From Hyphobacterium sp. CCMP332 (GTDB lineage Bacteria; Bacteroidota; Bacteroidia; Cytophagales; CCMP332): a DNA stretch of 64,000 bases. Within the stretch, counting starts at the first letter, position 1. Each line of letters begins with the position of its first letter. Shown one piece after another: positions 52,663-61,666 of the stretch. The stretch is taken from the NCBI GenBank assembly GCA_014323545.1, contig CP058647.1:2086001-2150000 (forward strand). The letters run 5' to 3'. A program made the position numbers and the translations under genes. Under the pieces are notes generated by a model that made no database searches, was not told the origin of the DNA, and saw only the letters and a program-made list of their open reading frames with translations.

Positions 52663-53045
52663 TGGAGCTCACACCTGATAATAAACTAAAGAAACTAATC
52701 GTAGTTGGCGATCGCGTATTGATCAAACCAAAGCAGATTTCCGATAAAACCAAAAGTGGATTATACCTACCCCCGGGAGTACAGGAAAAAGAAAAAATAC
52801 AATCCGGATATATTATTAAGGTTGGACCTGGTTTTCCAATACCAAATCCCGGCGATGATTCAGATGAGTCATGGAAAGGAATGGAGGAAAAAGTGAAGTA
52901 TTTACCATTACAAGCAAAAGAAGGCGATTTGGCTATTTTTCTTCAGAAGAATGCCTTTGAAGTACAGTATGAAGGAGAGAAATACTTTATCGTTCCTCAA
53001 CATTCCATTCTTCTTTTGGAAAGAGATGATGATCTTTTTGATTGA
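52662..53045 (+). CDS. GroES-family co-chaperone-like protein
   Basis: A 127-residue relative of the 10-kDa chaperonin: LIVVGDRVLIKPKQISDKTK and GLYLPPGVQEKEKIQSG, then KVGPGFPIPNP match the chaperonin-10 fold with an insertion, and the C-terminus is IVPQHSILLLERDDDLFD. It is not next to groEL, and standard GroES is about 95 residues, so it is the second, Bacteroidota-type GroES-family protein; it may not work with GroEL. Last gene of the ctpA-rmuC operon. A diverged copy of its last 17 codons is found 2.6 kb downstream at 55665-55718. Confidence 0.88.
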   Translation: MELTPDNKLKKLIVVGDRVLIKPKQISDKTKSGLYLPPGVQEKEKIQSGYIIKVGPGFPIPNPGDDSDESWKGMEEKVKYLPLQAKEGDLAIFLQKNAFEVQYEGEKYFIVPQHSILLLERDDDLFD

Positions 53046-53190
53046 TTGCATTTCGCATTAACTGATTAGAAGAACCATAAACGCAATCTTGATTTATATG
53101 AAATTGTAGTAGAATAAGATTTAACAAATACAATCAGTTGACAAGGTTGTGTTAATATTGATACCATTAAAATAGTTATATTTGATTATA

Positions 53191-55650
53191 ATGTCCAGAT
53201 TGTTCTTTATACTCATTTTACTGTTTTATGGGCTTTCTTCATTCAGTCAGAATCATAACACTTATTTTCTTAGTAGCCCATATCAGAATGCTTTTTTACC
53301 CAAATTAGTATCGCTTGACGAAAATCAAAACATAGATGTATTATGGGAGGCACAAGGAGACTCAATATATGACCAGGAGCTAATACTTGTACATGCCGAC
53401 AATTTATATGGAATTTGTAAACGTGGGGGGCGGTATAATTATGGGGGTATATTCCAACTTGACCTTCAATCCAAATCATTTAAGATCCTGTATAATTTCA
53501 AAGAAGATGAATTGATAAAACCTGTTTCCATGAGCTATGATTCGGGCTCAATTTGGATAGCCTCATGGGGACCTTCATTTAATGGGAATATCTTTAAGTT
53601 CGACCAGTTAGACGATACTCTTATCCAAGTCTTTAGTTTTGATGATTCCTTTGGGTTTTTTACGAATGGAAATCTTCCTGTGGGGAAGTTACAGTTCAAG
53701 GATAATAAGGTCTTTGGCTTAACCATGTTTGGTGGTGGATTGGAAGTTGACCATATAAATCAAATGAGTTTTCCGTTTAGAGGAACTATTTTCAGCATAG
53801 ATAAAACCACATATAATTTTCAAAAATTAATAACTTTCAATCCGGGGAATCCTTGGGGAAATTACCCCAGTGGGTCTTTGACTAAAGATAAGGAAGCGTA
53901 TATTTTTCAAATGTACAGGGGTGGAATTTTAAGATATAATTCCAATTCAAACTCACTGAGTAAGATCAAAGAGTTTCAAAATAACCTTCCAGACGAAGAG
54001 CGGCTTATTGGTGATATTCATTTGCTAAAGAATAGATATTGGGGAATTTACATAAATGAACAATGGGGTCAGAATAATGATTTTGGTAGTATTTATTCTG
54101 TAAATGATCAGGGAGAAGATTTCCGAATTCACCATTCATTTGAATCTGAATTAATAAAAGATAATGAGTATTATATTAACCACTATGTCGTAAGCGGAGA
54201 AATAGAAAGACATAATTATACTATTTATTCTGATGGAAATGATTTATTTGGAGTTATTAAAAATTTTAAAAACAGTGGAAAAAATGTGCTTTTTAAATTT
54301 GATCCAGAGCTAGAGACTTATACATTACTCAATGAATTCAATTCAAATATTAGTACTCAAATTGAATTTTGGAATGATAAGTTAATATTAAAATCAACTG
54401 GAACTAAAGGAGGAATTATTCAAGTAGACCCAGTTACAGGAGACTACTCATACATTTATAGATTCTCAACTATCTCAATCAGTAGGAAAACCAAGCTTCT
54501 AGAATCTAATGAGCATTTGTACTTTGTTTCACTTCACACGGATGATAATTCGCCAGGGGTAATAAACAGAATCAACAAGTTTTCGGGTGAAAAGGAAGGA
54601 ATATATTCATTCCGCAATATTGAATCGGTTGAAACTTCTAAAATTCATCTATTTGAAAATAGCCTTTTTGGATTCGTCAACATTATTGAACAGGGATTAT
54701 CGAAGTTCGCCTTATTTGAGTATGATTTTCTTTCTGAGAATTTTGAGATTATACATGTTTTCAATGATGATTTATATGACTCAGATATGCGATTTTCTAA
54801 AGAATCTTTGAGCTTTTATAAAGACAAATTAATCTATGCTTATGAAGAAAAAGATAATAACGGTCGTTTGGACTATTATCCAATTATCAGAGAATTAGAT
54901 TTGATTAGGGGCGAAGACTATGAATTAAAGAATTTACAGGGGATGGAACAAAACCCCTGGATTATCCAATCTCTAATAAGAGATGATGAATATATTTATG
55001 GAATAGGAGGAATTAGCGGTATAATTTTTAGCGTTCATATTAATTCAGGAAAAACCGGACTGATCAATTTCTTTGGTTATAATGGAGATAACGGTTTGTA
55101 TGCTATGGATACAGTTGTTTGGGCAGTACATCGTGGAAGACTTTTGGCTTATAATTCAAGTATGGATAGCATATTGTATAATCCAAATCAGTGGAAGGAT
55201 TCTGTTTGTCATCCGGAATTCAATGCATTTACCATGAGCAGGAATGATGATAAACTACTAATAAGCAGCTATTATGAACACAACACCATTTATGAATTTG
55301 ATACTGATAGCAAGACCTGTACGGATATAATTACGCTCGATCCCCTGCTATACGGAAGAGTAAACTCTAATTTTATTTTCTCTGGAAATCCCTTCAATGA
55401 AAATCAAAGCGATGAAATAATCAGAATCTTTCCAAATCCTGCAACCGCAACCTTGTTTTTTTACAAAAGAATAAACGTCAAAATCGAAGAAATCCAGGTT
55501 TATCAATTAACCGGACAATTAACGCAAAAAATATCTCTACAAAATAGTCTGGATCAAACTATTGATATATCGGGTCTACGTCCGGGGATGTACATTCTAC
55601 GCTTTACTGGTCCATCTTTTTATGAAGCACATAAGTTTGTGAAACAATAG
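53191..55650 (+). CDS. Secreted GloVer-type repeat protein with type IX sorting domain
   Basis: An 819-residue exported protein. It has a signal peptide (MSRLFFILILLFYGLSSFSQ) and then loose repeats of the kind LYGICKRGGRYNYGGIFQLD and FGLTMFGGGL...RGTIFSID, resembling the tandem 'GloVer' repeats of predicted beta-propellers. The C-terminal 75 residues (IIRIFPNPATATLFFYKR to EAHKFVKQ) are a type A sorting domain. The ATG at 53191 is chosen over an in-frame TTG at 53182 because the signal peptide begins there. It is more AT-rich than its neighbours and lies between a GroES-family gene and a fossil of the 3' end of that gene family, so it looks like a later insertion. Function unknown. Confidence 0.8.
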   Translation: MSRLFFILILLFYGLSSFSQNHNTYFLSSPYQNAFLPKLVSLDENQNIDVLWEAQGDSIYDQELILVHADNLYGICKRGGRYNYGGIFQLDLQSKSFKILYNFKEDELIKPVSMSYDSGSIWIASWGPSFNGNIFKFDQLDDTLIQVFSFDDSFGFFTNGNLPVGKLQFKDNKVFGLTMFGGGLEVDHINQMSFPFRGTIFSIDKTTYNFQKLITFNPGNPWGNYPSGSLTKDKEAYIFQMYRGGILRYNSNSNSLSKIKEFQNNLPDEERLIGDIHLLKNRYWGIYINEQWGQNNDFGSIYSVNDQGEDFRIHHSFESELIKDNEYYINHYVVSGEIERHNYTIYSDGNDLFGVIKNFKNSGKNVLFKFDPELETYTLLNEFNSNISTQIEFWNDKLILKSTGTKGGIIQVDPVTGDYSYIYRFSTISISRKTKLLESNEHLYFVSLHTDDNSPGVINRINKFSGEKEGIYSFRNIESVETSKIHLFENSLFGFVNIIEQGLSKFALFEYDFLSENFEIIHVFNDDLYDSDMRFSKESLSFYKDKLIYAYEEKDNNGRLDYYPIIRELDLIRGEDYELKNLQGMEQNPWIIQSLIRDDEYIYGIGGISGIIFSVHINSGKTGLINFFGYNGDNGLYAMDTVVWAVHRGRLLAYNSSMDSILYNPNQWKDSVCHPEFNAFTMSRNDDKLLISSYYEHNTIYEFDTDSKTCTDIITLDPLLYGRVNSNFIFSGNPFNENQSDEIIRIFPNPATATLFFYKRINVKIEEIQVYQLTGQLTQKISLQNSLDQTIDISGLRPGMYILRFTGPSFYEAHKFVKQ

Positions 55651-55664
55651 TTAGTTTGATTAGT

Positions 55665-55718
55665 GTACCTCAACATTCCATTTTGTTATTAGAGCGGGAG
55701 GAAGATCTTTTTGAGTAA
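55665..55718 (+). pseudogene. Fossil 3' end of a GroES-family gene
   Basis: Seventeen codons plus stop read SVPQHSILLLEREEDLFE, against IVPQHSILLLERDDDLFD at the end of the intact gene at 52662-53045. CCTCAACATTCCATT is identical in both (52995-53009 and 55668-55682), while most other codons differ only at synonymous positions, so this piece evolved as part of a real gene before it was cut off. No start or upstream homologous part is present. Confidence 0.8.
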
Positions 55719-55741
55719 TTACGAATGATGAATTATCAATC

Positions 55742-56155
55742 ATGAAAAACTTCATTTTATCCACTTTTATACTAATCTTTTTTACAGCATCACATTCGGC
55801 AGAAGCACATAAATTTAATTTCATTTCCGGATCATGGGAGGAAATTCTATCAAAGGCAGAAGCTGAAGACAAACTGATATTTGTGGATTTCAAGGCATCC
55901 TGGTGTGGCCCATGTAAGTGGATGGAGAAAAATGCTTTCAACGATAAAAATACAGCTGATTTTTTCAATGAAAACTTTTTCTATGTCTCTGTAGATGTCG
56001 ATACAGAAATGAGAGAATTAGTAAGTCAAGTAAACCCAAGGTCTGTTCCAACCTTGATTTTTTTCAATTCAAAAGGAGAGATTGTATTGAAAGATGAAGG
56101 AGCATTGGGTTCTGAGCTCCTTATGAAAATGGGGCAAAAAGCAGCGGGTTTATAG
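55742..56155 (+). CDS. Periplasmic thioredoxin-fold protein
   Basis: A 137-residue protein with a signal peptide (1-22, SHSAEA), then a thioredoxin fold. FVDFKASWCGPCKWMEKNAF has the redox pair C55/C58, and the cis-proline is in PRSVPTLIFFNSKG. The insertion KNAFNDKNTADFFNENF after the active site is typical of DUF255/thioredoxin_7-like periplasmic members that reduce or oxidise exported proteins. It starts 23 bases after the GroES fossil and may originally have been next to the intact GroES-family gene. It converges with the alpha/beta hydrolase gene three bases after its stop. Confidence 0.85.
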   Translation: MKNFILSTFILIFFTASHSAEAHKFNFISGSWEEILSKAEAEDKLIFVDFKASWCGPCKWMEKNAFNDKNTADFFNENFFYVSVDVDTEMRELVSQVNPRSVPTLIFFNSKGEIVLKDEGALGSELLMKMGQKAAGL

Positions 56156-56158
56156 AGT

Positions 56159-56917
56159 TTAAAAATATTTCCTAACCAATTCCACAAATGCTTCCGGCTT
56201 CTCGGCATGCAACCAATGCCCGGCATTTTCCATCGTTTCCAAATCCGCCTTTGGAAATATTTTTTTAATAAATTTAAAATCCTCGTCTTTTATATATTCT
56301 GATTTACCACCACGGAGAAATAATACTTCACCCTCGTAAATATGATTATCAGAATAGCCTTTTCCTACATTTTCAATTTGATCAGTAATAACCGGAAGAT
56401 TTACCGACCATTCATAACTACCATCTTCTTTGCGTTTGACATTTTTAAGAAGGAATGCTCTAATCCCAAATTCCGGGATATATGCCTTTAATTGATCTTC
56501 TATTTCTTTTCTACCCTTCGCTTTTTCAATGTCAATTGAATTCAATCCGTCCAGAATTTTCTGATGATGAACAGGATAAGCTTTTGGCCCAATATCCGCA
56601 ATTATAGCCCCCGGCACAATGAGATGTCCTCGAATTAGAAATTCCATGACTGTTTTTCCACCCATGGAATGCCCGATTAAATAGGGGTCGTGAATATTGT
56701 GATCTTCAATAAACTCCATAAGATCCCCGGCCATGGCTTCATAAGTGAAATCATCCGAATGCGGACTTTGGCCATGATTTCTTTGATCAATGGTCCATAC
56801 TGTATATTCATCGGCCAGCATTTTAGCGATGGTCATCCAATTATCTGAAGAACCAAAAAGGCCATGCAATATGATAATGTTTCTTCCTTCTCCCTGTTTT
56901 CTGTAAAATAACTCCAT
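56159..56917 (-). CDS. Alpha/beta hydrolase (YbfF-type esterase)
   Basis: A 252-residue hydrolase with an oxyanion loop HGLFGSSDNW (18-27), nucleophile elbow GHSMGG (serine about 88), an acid on the later strand and the catalytic histidine in NAGHWLHAEKPEAF near the C-terminus. The pattern HGLFGSxDNW, then RNHGxSPHS is that of the YbfF/abhydrolase-11 group, which acts on short-chain or CoA-type esters in vitro. Its start overlaps the end of pdxJ by one base, so the two are co-transcribed; a link to vitamin B6 is not implied by sequence. Cytoplasmic. Confidence 0.85.
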   Translation of the reverse strand: MELFYRKQGEGRNIIILHGLFGSSDNWMTIAKMLADEYTVWTIDQRNHGQSPHSDDFTYEAMAGDLMEFIEDHNIHDPYLIGHSMGGKTVMEFLIRGHLIVPGAIIADIGPKAYPVHHQKILDGLNSIDIEKAKGRKEIEDQLKAYIPEFGIRAFLLKNVKRKEDGSYEWSVNLPVITDQIENVGKGYSDNHIYEGEVLFLRGGKSEYIKDEDFKFIKKIFPKADLETMENAGHWLHAEKPEAFVELVRKYF

Positions 56918-57630
56918 TACATTAATTGTCTTTTATACATATTGATAGCATTTTCAAGTCCCAAATAAAGGGCATCACTTATGAGTGCATGACCAATACT
57001 CACTTCTTTAAGTTTAGGAATAGTAGTCGCAAAATATTTCAAATTTTTCAAATCCAGGTCATGGCCGGCATTCAATTCCAGGCCAACGTTTAAAGCCGCT
57101 TTTGCTGTCTTGACATAGTCGGCAATAGCCATTTCTTTATTTTTATGATATTGACTTGCATAGGATTCGGTGTATAATTCTACCCTGTCGGTACCACAAT
57201 CAGCGGCAGCACTAGCCATTTTTTCATCGGGGTCAACAAAAATGGATGTTCTGATTTCATTTCGTTTTAATTCCTGAATGATTTCTTTCAATAATTCCTT
57301 ATTTCGGATTGTATCCCATCCTGCATTGGAAGTTAATACATCGGGCCCGTCGGGTACAAGTGTAGCCTGTGCGGGTTTTACTTTTAAAACCAATTCCATA
57401 TATCGTTTATCCGGATAGCCTTCTATGTTAAATTCTGTATTAACCACTTCCTTCAGGTCCAAAACGTCTTGGTATCGGATGTGTCTTTCATCCGGTCTTG
57501 GATGCACAGTAATGCCCTCAGCACCGAATCGCTCACAATCAATCGCGACTTGTACGACATCGGGGACATTGCCTCCTCTGGCATTTCTGAGAGTGGCGAT
57601 TTTATTAATATTTACACTGAGTCTTGTCAT
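56917..57630 (-). CDS. pdxJ: Pyridoxine 5'-phosphate synthase
   Basis: Closes the pyridoxine ring from 1-deoxy-xylulose 5-phosphate and aminoacetone phosphate, the last step of de novo vitamin B6 phosphate synthesis. [19 protein letters not shown] opens the TIM barrel, followed by [19 protein letters not shown] and the phosphate-binding end [22 protein letters not shown] is the C-terminal signature. The ATG at 57630 is used; a TTG six bases upstream would add two residues that homologues lack. A TATATTTG box at 57661-57654 lies just upstream on the minus strand. Confidence 0.95.
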   Translation of the reverse strand: MTRLSVNINKIATLRNARGGNVPDVVQVAIDCERFGAEGITVHPRPDERHIRYQDVLDLKEVVNTEFNIEGYPDKRYMELVLKVKPAQATLVPDGPDVLTSNAGWDTIRNKELLKEIIQELKRNEIRTSIFVDPDEKMASAAADCGTDRVELYTESYASQYHKNKEMAIADYVKTAKAALNVGLELNAGHDLDLKNLKYFATTIPKLKEVSIGHALISDALYLGLENAINMYKRQLM

Positions 57631-57643
57631 CCACAATTTCTGT

Positions 57644-57661
57644 TAATTTTGCACAAATATA
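57644..57661. promoter_or_regulatory. Overlapping divergent -7 boxes between pdxJ and the yqeY-like gene
   Basis: Plus strand TAATTTTG (57644-57651) with TTG at 57624-57626, 17 bases upstream, serves the yqeY-like gene. Minus strand TATATTTG (57661-57654) serves pdxJ, though no TTG is well placed for it. The two boxes are two bases apart, so polymerase could not occupy both at once. Confidence 0.5.
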
Positions 57662-57673
57662 CCCTTCATAATT

Positions 57674-58126
57674 ATGAGTTTAAAAACAAAGATCGATTCG
57701 GATATTAAACAGGCCATGTTGGCCAAAAAACAAGACGAGCTAAGAGCCTTGCGCGCCATAAAATCAATGATACTCTTGGCACAAACAGATAGCGGGGCAG
57801 GAGAAAATCTTTCAGAAGAAGAAGAGATGAAAATTCTCATGAAAGCGGCAAAACAAAGGAGGGATTCTATCGATGTTTACAAAGAACAAGGCAGAGATGA
57901 CCTGGCAAAAGAAGAGCAGGTGGAGTTGGATGTCATTCAAAAATATTTACCTGAAATGATGTCTGAAGAAGAGGTGGAAGCAAAAATCAAAGAAGTTATT
58001 TCAGAAAATGGTGCTACCGGCCCTCAGGATATGGGAAAAATGATGCCTTTGGCCATCAAAGCCCTGGCCGGAAAAGCAGATAACAAAATGATTTCGTCTA
58101 TACTCAAAAAGCTCCTGACTTCTTAA
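57674..58126 (+). CDS. yqeY: GatB/YqeY domain protein
   Basis: A 150-residue helical protein that is a free-standing form of the C-terminal tRNA-binding domain of the GatB amidotransferase subunit. Characteristic stretches: DIKQAMLAKKQDELRALRAI near the start, ALRAIKSMI, then QEEQxEL-like (AKEEQVELDVIQKYLPEMM) and TGPQDMGKMMPLAIKALAGKAD. The exact role is unsettled; some members help in tRNA-dependent amidation. It abuts cvpA with no gap. Confidence 0.9.
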   Translation: MSLKTKIDSDIKQAMLAKKQDELRALRAIKSMILLAQTDSGAGENLSEEEEMKILMKAAKQRRDSIDVYKEQGRDDLAKEEQVELDVIQKYLPEMMSEEEVEAKIKEVISENGATGPQDMGKMMPLAIKALAGKADNKMISSILKKLLTS

Positions 58127-58672
58127 ATGGAAGTAATTGACATCGTATTAGCCTTGCCTTTACTTTTTGGTTTTTATAGAGGCTTTAAAAAAGGATTGTT
58201 GATGGAAATCGTAAATATCCTTGCTTTAATTCTGGCAATTATTGGCGGTTTCAAATTAATGGATCAGGCTTTACTTATACTGATAGATACTTTTGGGAAA
58301 CCACATCCTGCATTTCCTTTTCTGGCCTTTATACTAGTCTTTATAGCCATAGTTCTTGGCGTGAATGTATTGGGTAAGGCACTAAAAAGCTTAATAGGTT
58401 TGACCATACTCGGTAGCTTTGACAAATTTGTCGGGGGCATAATCGGAGTGATCAAATGGGCATTTGCGATAAGTCTTGTCTTATGGATGATTAATGCATT
58501 TGCACCTGAATTATTTGATGAACAAATGCGCGCCGATGCCTATTTGTTGCCACTCCTAATTTCCTTTGCACCTCATCTGTTTCATATAATGCTGGGTTTT
58601 CTGCCATTTCTCAGTGATATGATGGATTCCATTAAAGATCTATTATCCCCCGACAGTGTTGCTAATTATTGA
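58127..58672 (+). CDS. CvpA family membrane protein
   Basis: A 181-residue inner-membrane protein with about four helices (3-20, 25-45, 62-84, 98-125). The opening IDIVLALPLLFGFYRGFKKG matches the family's conserved DxxxxxxLxxGxxRG pattern. CvpA was named for colicin V production; in most bacteria it supports envelope integrity. Starts directly after the yqeY stop and overlaps pabA by 17 bases. Confidence 0.85.
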   Translation: MEVIDIVLALPLLFGFYRGFKKGLLMEIVNILALILAIIGGFKLMDQALLILIDTFGKPHPAFPFLAFILVFIAIVLGVNVLGKALKSLIGLTILGSFDKFVGGIIGVIKWAFAISLVLWMINAFAPELFDEQMRADAYLLPLLISFAPHLFHIMLGFLPFLSDMMDSIKDLLSPDSVANY

Positions 58673-59228
58673 CAATTACGATTCCTTCACCTACAATCTT
58701 CTTGATTATTTCGAGCAGTTAGGGCAAGAATGTCAGCTTATTAGAAATGATTTGGAAAAAAAGGACTGGCCTGAAAATCCTGATGCGATTGTAATATCTC
58801 CAGGGCCCATGGATCCACTACGCGCGGGGAATTTGATGCAGATGATTGATTATTACTGCGAAAAAGTGCCAATTCTGGGCATTTGTCTCGGGCATCAGGC
58901 GCTGGCGCTGAAGTTTGGGGCAAAATTAGAACATGCCATCAAACCCATGCATGGAAAAATTAGTCGAATTTTTTGCGAGGATGATCCCATTTTTGAAAAT
59001 ATACCTAAAAACTTCAATGTGGTAAGGTACCACTCATTGATTATAAAGGAACTTCCCAGTAGTCTGAAAGCGCTGGCCAAAACCAATGAAGAAGAGCTTA
59101 TGGCCTTCAGACACACAACATTAGCAATCTATGGAATTCAGTTCCACCCCGAGGCAGCATTAACGGAATACGGTCTCCAACTTTTGGAAAATTGTTTGCA
59201 TTGTTTTGCGCAAAACGCAATCAATTAA
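58656..59228 (+). CDS. Glutamine amidotransferase of anthranilate/aminodeoxychorismate synthase
   Basis: A 190-residue class I amidotransferase that supplies ammonia to chorismate for tryptophan (TrpG) or folate (PabA). LLIIDNYDSFTYNL opens it, the nucleophile C77 is in GICLGHQAL, and H164/E166 in IQFHPEA complete the triad. No synthase component I gene is nearby, so the choice between TrpG and PabA cannot be made; isolated copies such as this often serve folate. The start is GTG (58656), inside the end of cvpA; a TTG follows directly. Confidence 0.88.
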   Translation: MLLIIDNYDSFTYNLLDYFEQLGQECQLIRNDLEKKDWPENPDAIVISPGPMDPLRAGNLMQMIDYYCEKVPILGICLGHQALALKFGAKLEHAIKPMHGKISRIFCEDDPIFENIPKNFNVVRYHSLIIKELPSSLKALAKTNEEELMAFRHTTLAIYGIQFHPEAALTEYGLQLLENCLHCFAQNAIN

Positions 59229-59265
59229 AACATTTTCTTAATTTGCAAGCTTTCGCAATCGATTT

Positions 59266-60015
59266 ATGGAAGTAAAAAAGTCAGGTAAATTTGAATACAT
59301 AGATGAAGGCAAAGGAGATATACTTCTTTTACTCCACGGGCTTTTTGGTGCCTTGAGCAATTGGGAGCATGTAGTCAATGAATTCAAAAAAGACTTTAGA
59401 GTAATTATTCCATTAATGCCGATCTATTCAATGCCGAGAAGAAAGGCTTCTGTCGATGGATTGGTTGATTTCATTGAAGAATTTGTGGAAAAACAAGAAC
59501 TCAAAGACCTAACGCTTTTGGGGAATTCCCTGGGCGGCCATGTGGCTTTGGTCTATACCTTAAGTTTTCAATCCAACGTAAAAAAATTAGTACTTACCGG
59601 AAGTTCCGGGCTTTTTGAAAATAGCATGGGCGGCTCATTTCCGAAAAGAGGTAATCAAAAATATATAAAGGAGAGAGTGGAATACACTTTTTACGATCCC
59701 AAAACTGCCTCCGATGAGTTAATCGAGGAAGTATTTGAAATAACCAGCTCTATTCCAAAATGTCTCAACATTGTAGCCATTGCAAAAGCAGCCCAAAGAC
59801 ATAACCTGGCCAATGAACTTCACAAAATTAAAGTCCCAACACTTTTGATATGGGGATTAAATGACACTATAACGCCTCCCATGGTAGCGCATGAATTTCA
59901 CAGACTCATCCCAAATTCAAAACTTTCGTTTATAGATAAATGTTGTCATGCTCCAATGATGGAAAGACCGGAAGAGTTTAAGGAAATTTTAAGCGACTTT
60001 TTAAGAAACAAATGA
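59266..60015 (+). CDS. Alpha/beta hydrolase
   Basis: A 249-residue hydrolase: LLLHGLFGALSNW (oxyanion loop, about 22-34), nucleophile elbow GNSLGGH (serine about 88), an aspartate in LLIWGLNDTITPP and a histidine in CCHAPMMERPEEF. Its cap region between about 115 and 180 is helical. Related to the other hydrolase of this window only at fold level. Its stop overlaps the CBS gene by four bases. Substrate unknown; a short ester or lipid-like compound is likely. Confidence 0.85.
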   Translation: MEVKKSGKFEYIDEGKGDILLLLHGLFGALSNWEHVVNEFKKDFRVIIPLMPIYSMPRRKASVDGLVDFIEEFVEKQELKDLTLLGNSLGGHVALVYTLSFQSNVKKLVLTGSSGLFENSMGGSFPKRGNQKYIKERVEYTFYDPKTASDELIEEVFEITSSIPKCLNIVAIAKAAQRHNLANELHKIKVPTLLIWGLNDTITPPMVAHEFHRLIPNSKLSFIDKCCHAPMMERPEEFKEILSDFLRNK

Positions 60016-60677
60016 TAGCTGTAGATTTAATAAATCAATTGATCCCGCCGTTAAAACCCGAAGACAGGGCTTTGCGAGCGATAGACTGGATGGATGAGTT
60101 TCGTGTAAATCAATTGCCAGTGGTGGATAGCAATAAATTTTTGGGATTAATAGATGAAGATGTGGTTTTTTCTTCCAACGATCCCGATCAACCCATCAAA
60201 GACCTTCAGTTAAAACACAATAGTGTATTTATTGATAGCCAAAGACATCTATTTGAGGTTATTAAATTGGCGATTGACAATCACCTTGATGTGGTCCCAA
60301 TTGTGGATGAAGACGAAAATTATCTGGGTGTGGTAACTGTCAATGATACCGCCAGAGCATTTTCTCAATTGGCCTCCGCCGAATACCCTGGTGGTATTCT
60401 GGTATTGTGTATGGATGAAAAAGATTATTCTCTGACGGAAATTAGCAGACTGGCTGAAGCGGATGATGTCAAAATTCTAAGTGCATTTGTGTCTAATGAC
60501 CCAATGGATAACAAAAAACTGAAAGTGACGCTTAAGTTTAATAAACAGGATATTTCCCGCCTGATTGCTACCTATGAAAGATTTAATTACAAAGTGATCT
60601 CCCAATTTCAGGAAACCTCTTCATCGGGATATGAAAAGGAAAGACTTAACATTTTATTCAAATATTTGGAGCTATAG
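60012..60677 (+). CDS. CBS domain pair protein
   Basis: A 221-residue protein with two CBS motifs forming one Bateman module (about 20-130, with VNQLPVVDSNKFLGLIDED and LDVVPIVDEDENYLGVVT) that normally binds adenine nucleotides. A C-terminal domain of 80 residues (LSQL then ILVLCMDEKDYSLTEISRLAE) looks like an ACT-type fold. In Bacteroidota this gene typically sits directly before NAD kinase, as here, so it may sense nucleotides for that step; this is inference. Starts within the stop of the hydrolase gene (ATGA overlap). Confidence 0.82.
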   Translation: MIAVDLINQLIPPLKPEDRALRAIDWMDEFRVNQLPVVDSNKFLGLIDEDVVFSSNDPDQPIKDLQLKHNSVFIDSQRHLFEVIKLAIDNHLDVVPIVDEDENYLGVVTVNDTARAFSQLASAEYPGGILVLCMDEKDYSLTEISRLAEADDVKILSAFVSNDPMDNKKLKVTLKFNKQDISRLIATYERFNYKVISQFQETSSSGYEKERLNILFKYLEL

Positions 60678-60723
60678 CTTTTTTGGCTAATTTTAATCTT
60701 ATGCCAAAACTATTTTGCCGCTC

Positions 60724-61599
60724 ATGAATGTCGCTATCAACGGTCGCGATTTTACCGGAGATTTGCTTTCTGTAATTCAGGATATGTTTGCTTTTTTGGA
60801 AGCTGAGAATTGCGCTATTCAAATCGAACAGGATTTCAGGGATAATTGCCAAACCAATAATGTAAAACTTCCAAAACACACTATTTTTTCCAATTTACAT
60901 GAATTAATAGATGCCGACCTTGCCATAAGTATTGGTGGAGATGGCACCTTACTAGAAACAGTTTCGTATGTAGGAAAAAAGGAAATTCCTATTCTCGGAA
61001 TAAATATGGGTCGCCTGGGATATCTTGCAACCACCAAGAGAGAGGATATTCGCGAATCGCTTTCTGAATTTATAAATGGGAATTATGAACTGGACAAAAG
61101 AACTCTTCTTTCTTTAATAACAGAAGATAAGCGTTTTGGAAACAAAAATTTTGCCTTAAATGAAGTGGCAATTTTAAAAAGAGATACCTCTTCGATGATT
61201 CGCGCGCATATTTCGGTAGATGATGTTTTTTTAAATTCCTATTGGGCAGATGGGATAATAGTTTCTACACCGACAGGTAGCACTGGATATTCCTTGAGCT
61301 GTGGTGGACCAATTGTACTCCCGGGATCGGAAAATCTGATTATAACACCGATTTGTCCTCATAATTTAACCATGAGACCCTTGATAATTCCGGATAAGAG
61401 TAAAATTCAAATTGATCTGGAAGGAAGAACAAAAAATATTCTGATTTCACTGGACAGCCGATCGGAATCAGTTCCTACAAATTTCTCCTTAAAAGTGCAA
61501 AAGGCCAGTTTTAAAGCCAATTTAGTCAAATTGAAAAACAGTGTTTATTTCAATACGCTAAGGGAGAAATTAAACTGGGGTAAGGATGTCAGAAATTAA
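60724..61599 (+). CDS. nadK: NAD kinase
   Basis: Phosphorylates NAD to NADP. GGDGTLLET (71-79) is the nucleotide-binding signature, with NMGRLGYLA and the NE/D motif in NEVAI; GIIVSTPTGSTGYSLSCGGP and the final PICPHNLTMRP motif are complete. The 291 residues fit the family. ATG 60724 is used because homologues start MNVAINGR; an in-frame TTG nine bases upstream is less likely. An out-of-frame ATG at 60701 opens a nine-codon reading frame whose TGA overlaps this ATG. Confidence 0.95.
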   Translation: MNVAINGRDFTGDLLSVIQDMFAFLEAENCAIQIEQDFRDNCQTNNVKLPKHTIFSNLHELIDADLAISIGGDGTLLETVSYVGKKEIPILGINMGRLGYLATTKREDIRESLSEFINGNYELDKRTLLSLITEDKRFGNKNFALNEVAILKRDTSSMIRAHISVDDVFLNSYWADGIIVSTPTGSTGYSLSCGGPIVLPGSENLIITPICPHNLTMRPLIIPDKSKIQIDLEGRTKNILISLDSRSESVPTNFSLKVQKASFKANLVKLKNSVYFNTLREKLNWGKDVRN

Positions 61600-61666
61600 T
61601 GCATTGTCCATTACAAATAAAAATATTTAATTTGTACCTGTTTTGGCTTCACTTATAGTGATTATT

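Noticed and set aside
53177-53184. TATATTTG as promoter of the GloVer-type gene
   Set aside because: The -7 box is perfect, but no TTG lies 17-23 bases upstream, and transcription would start right at the ATG, leaving no leader.
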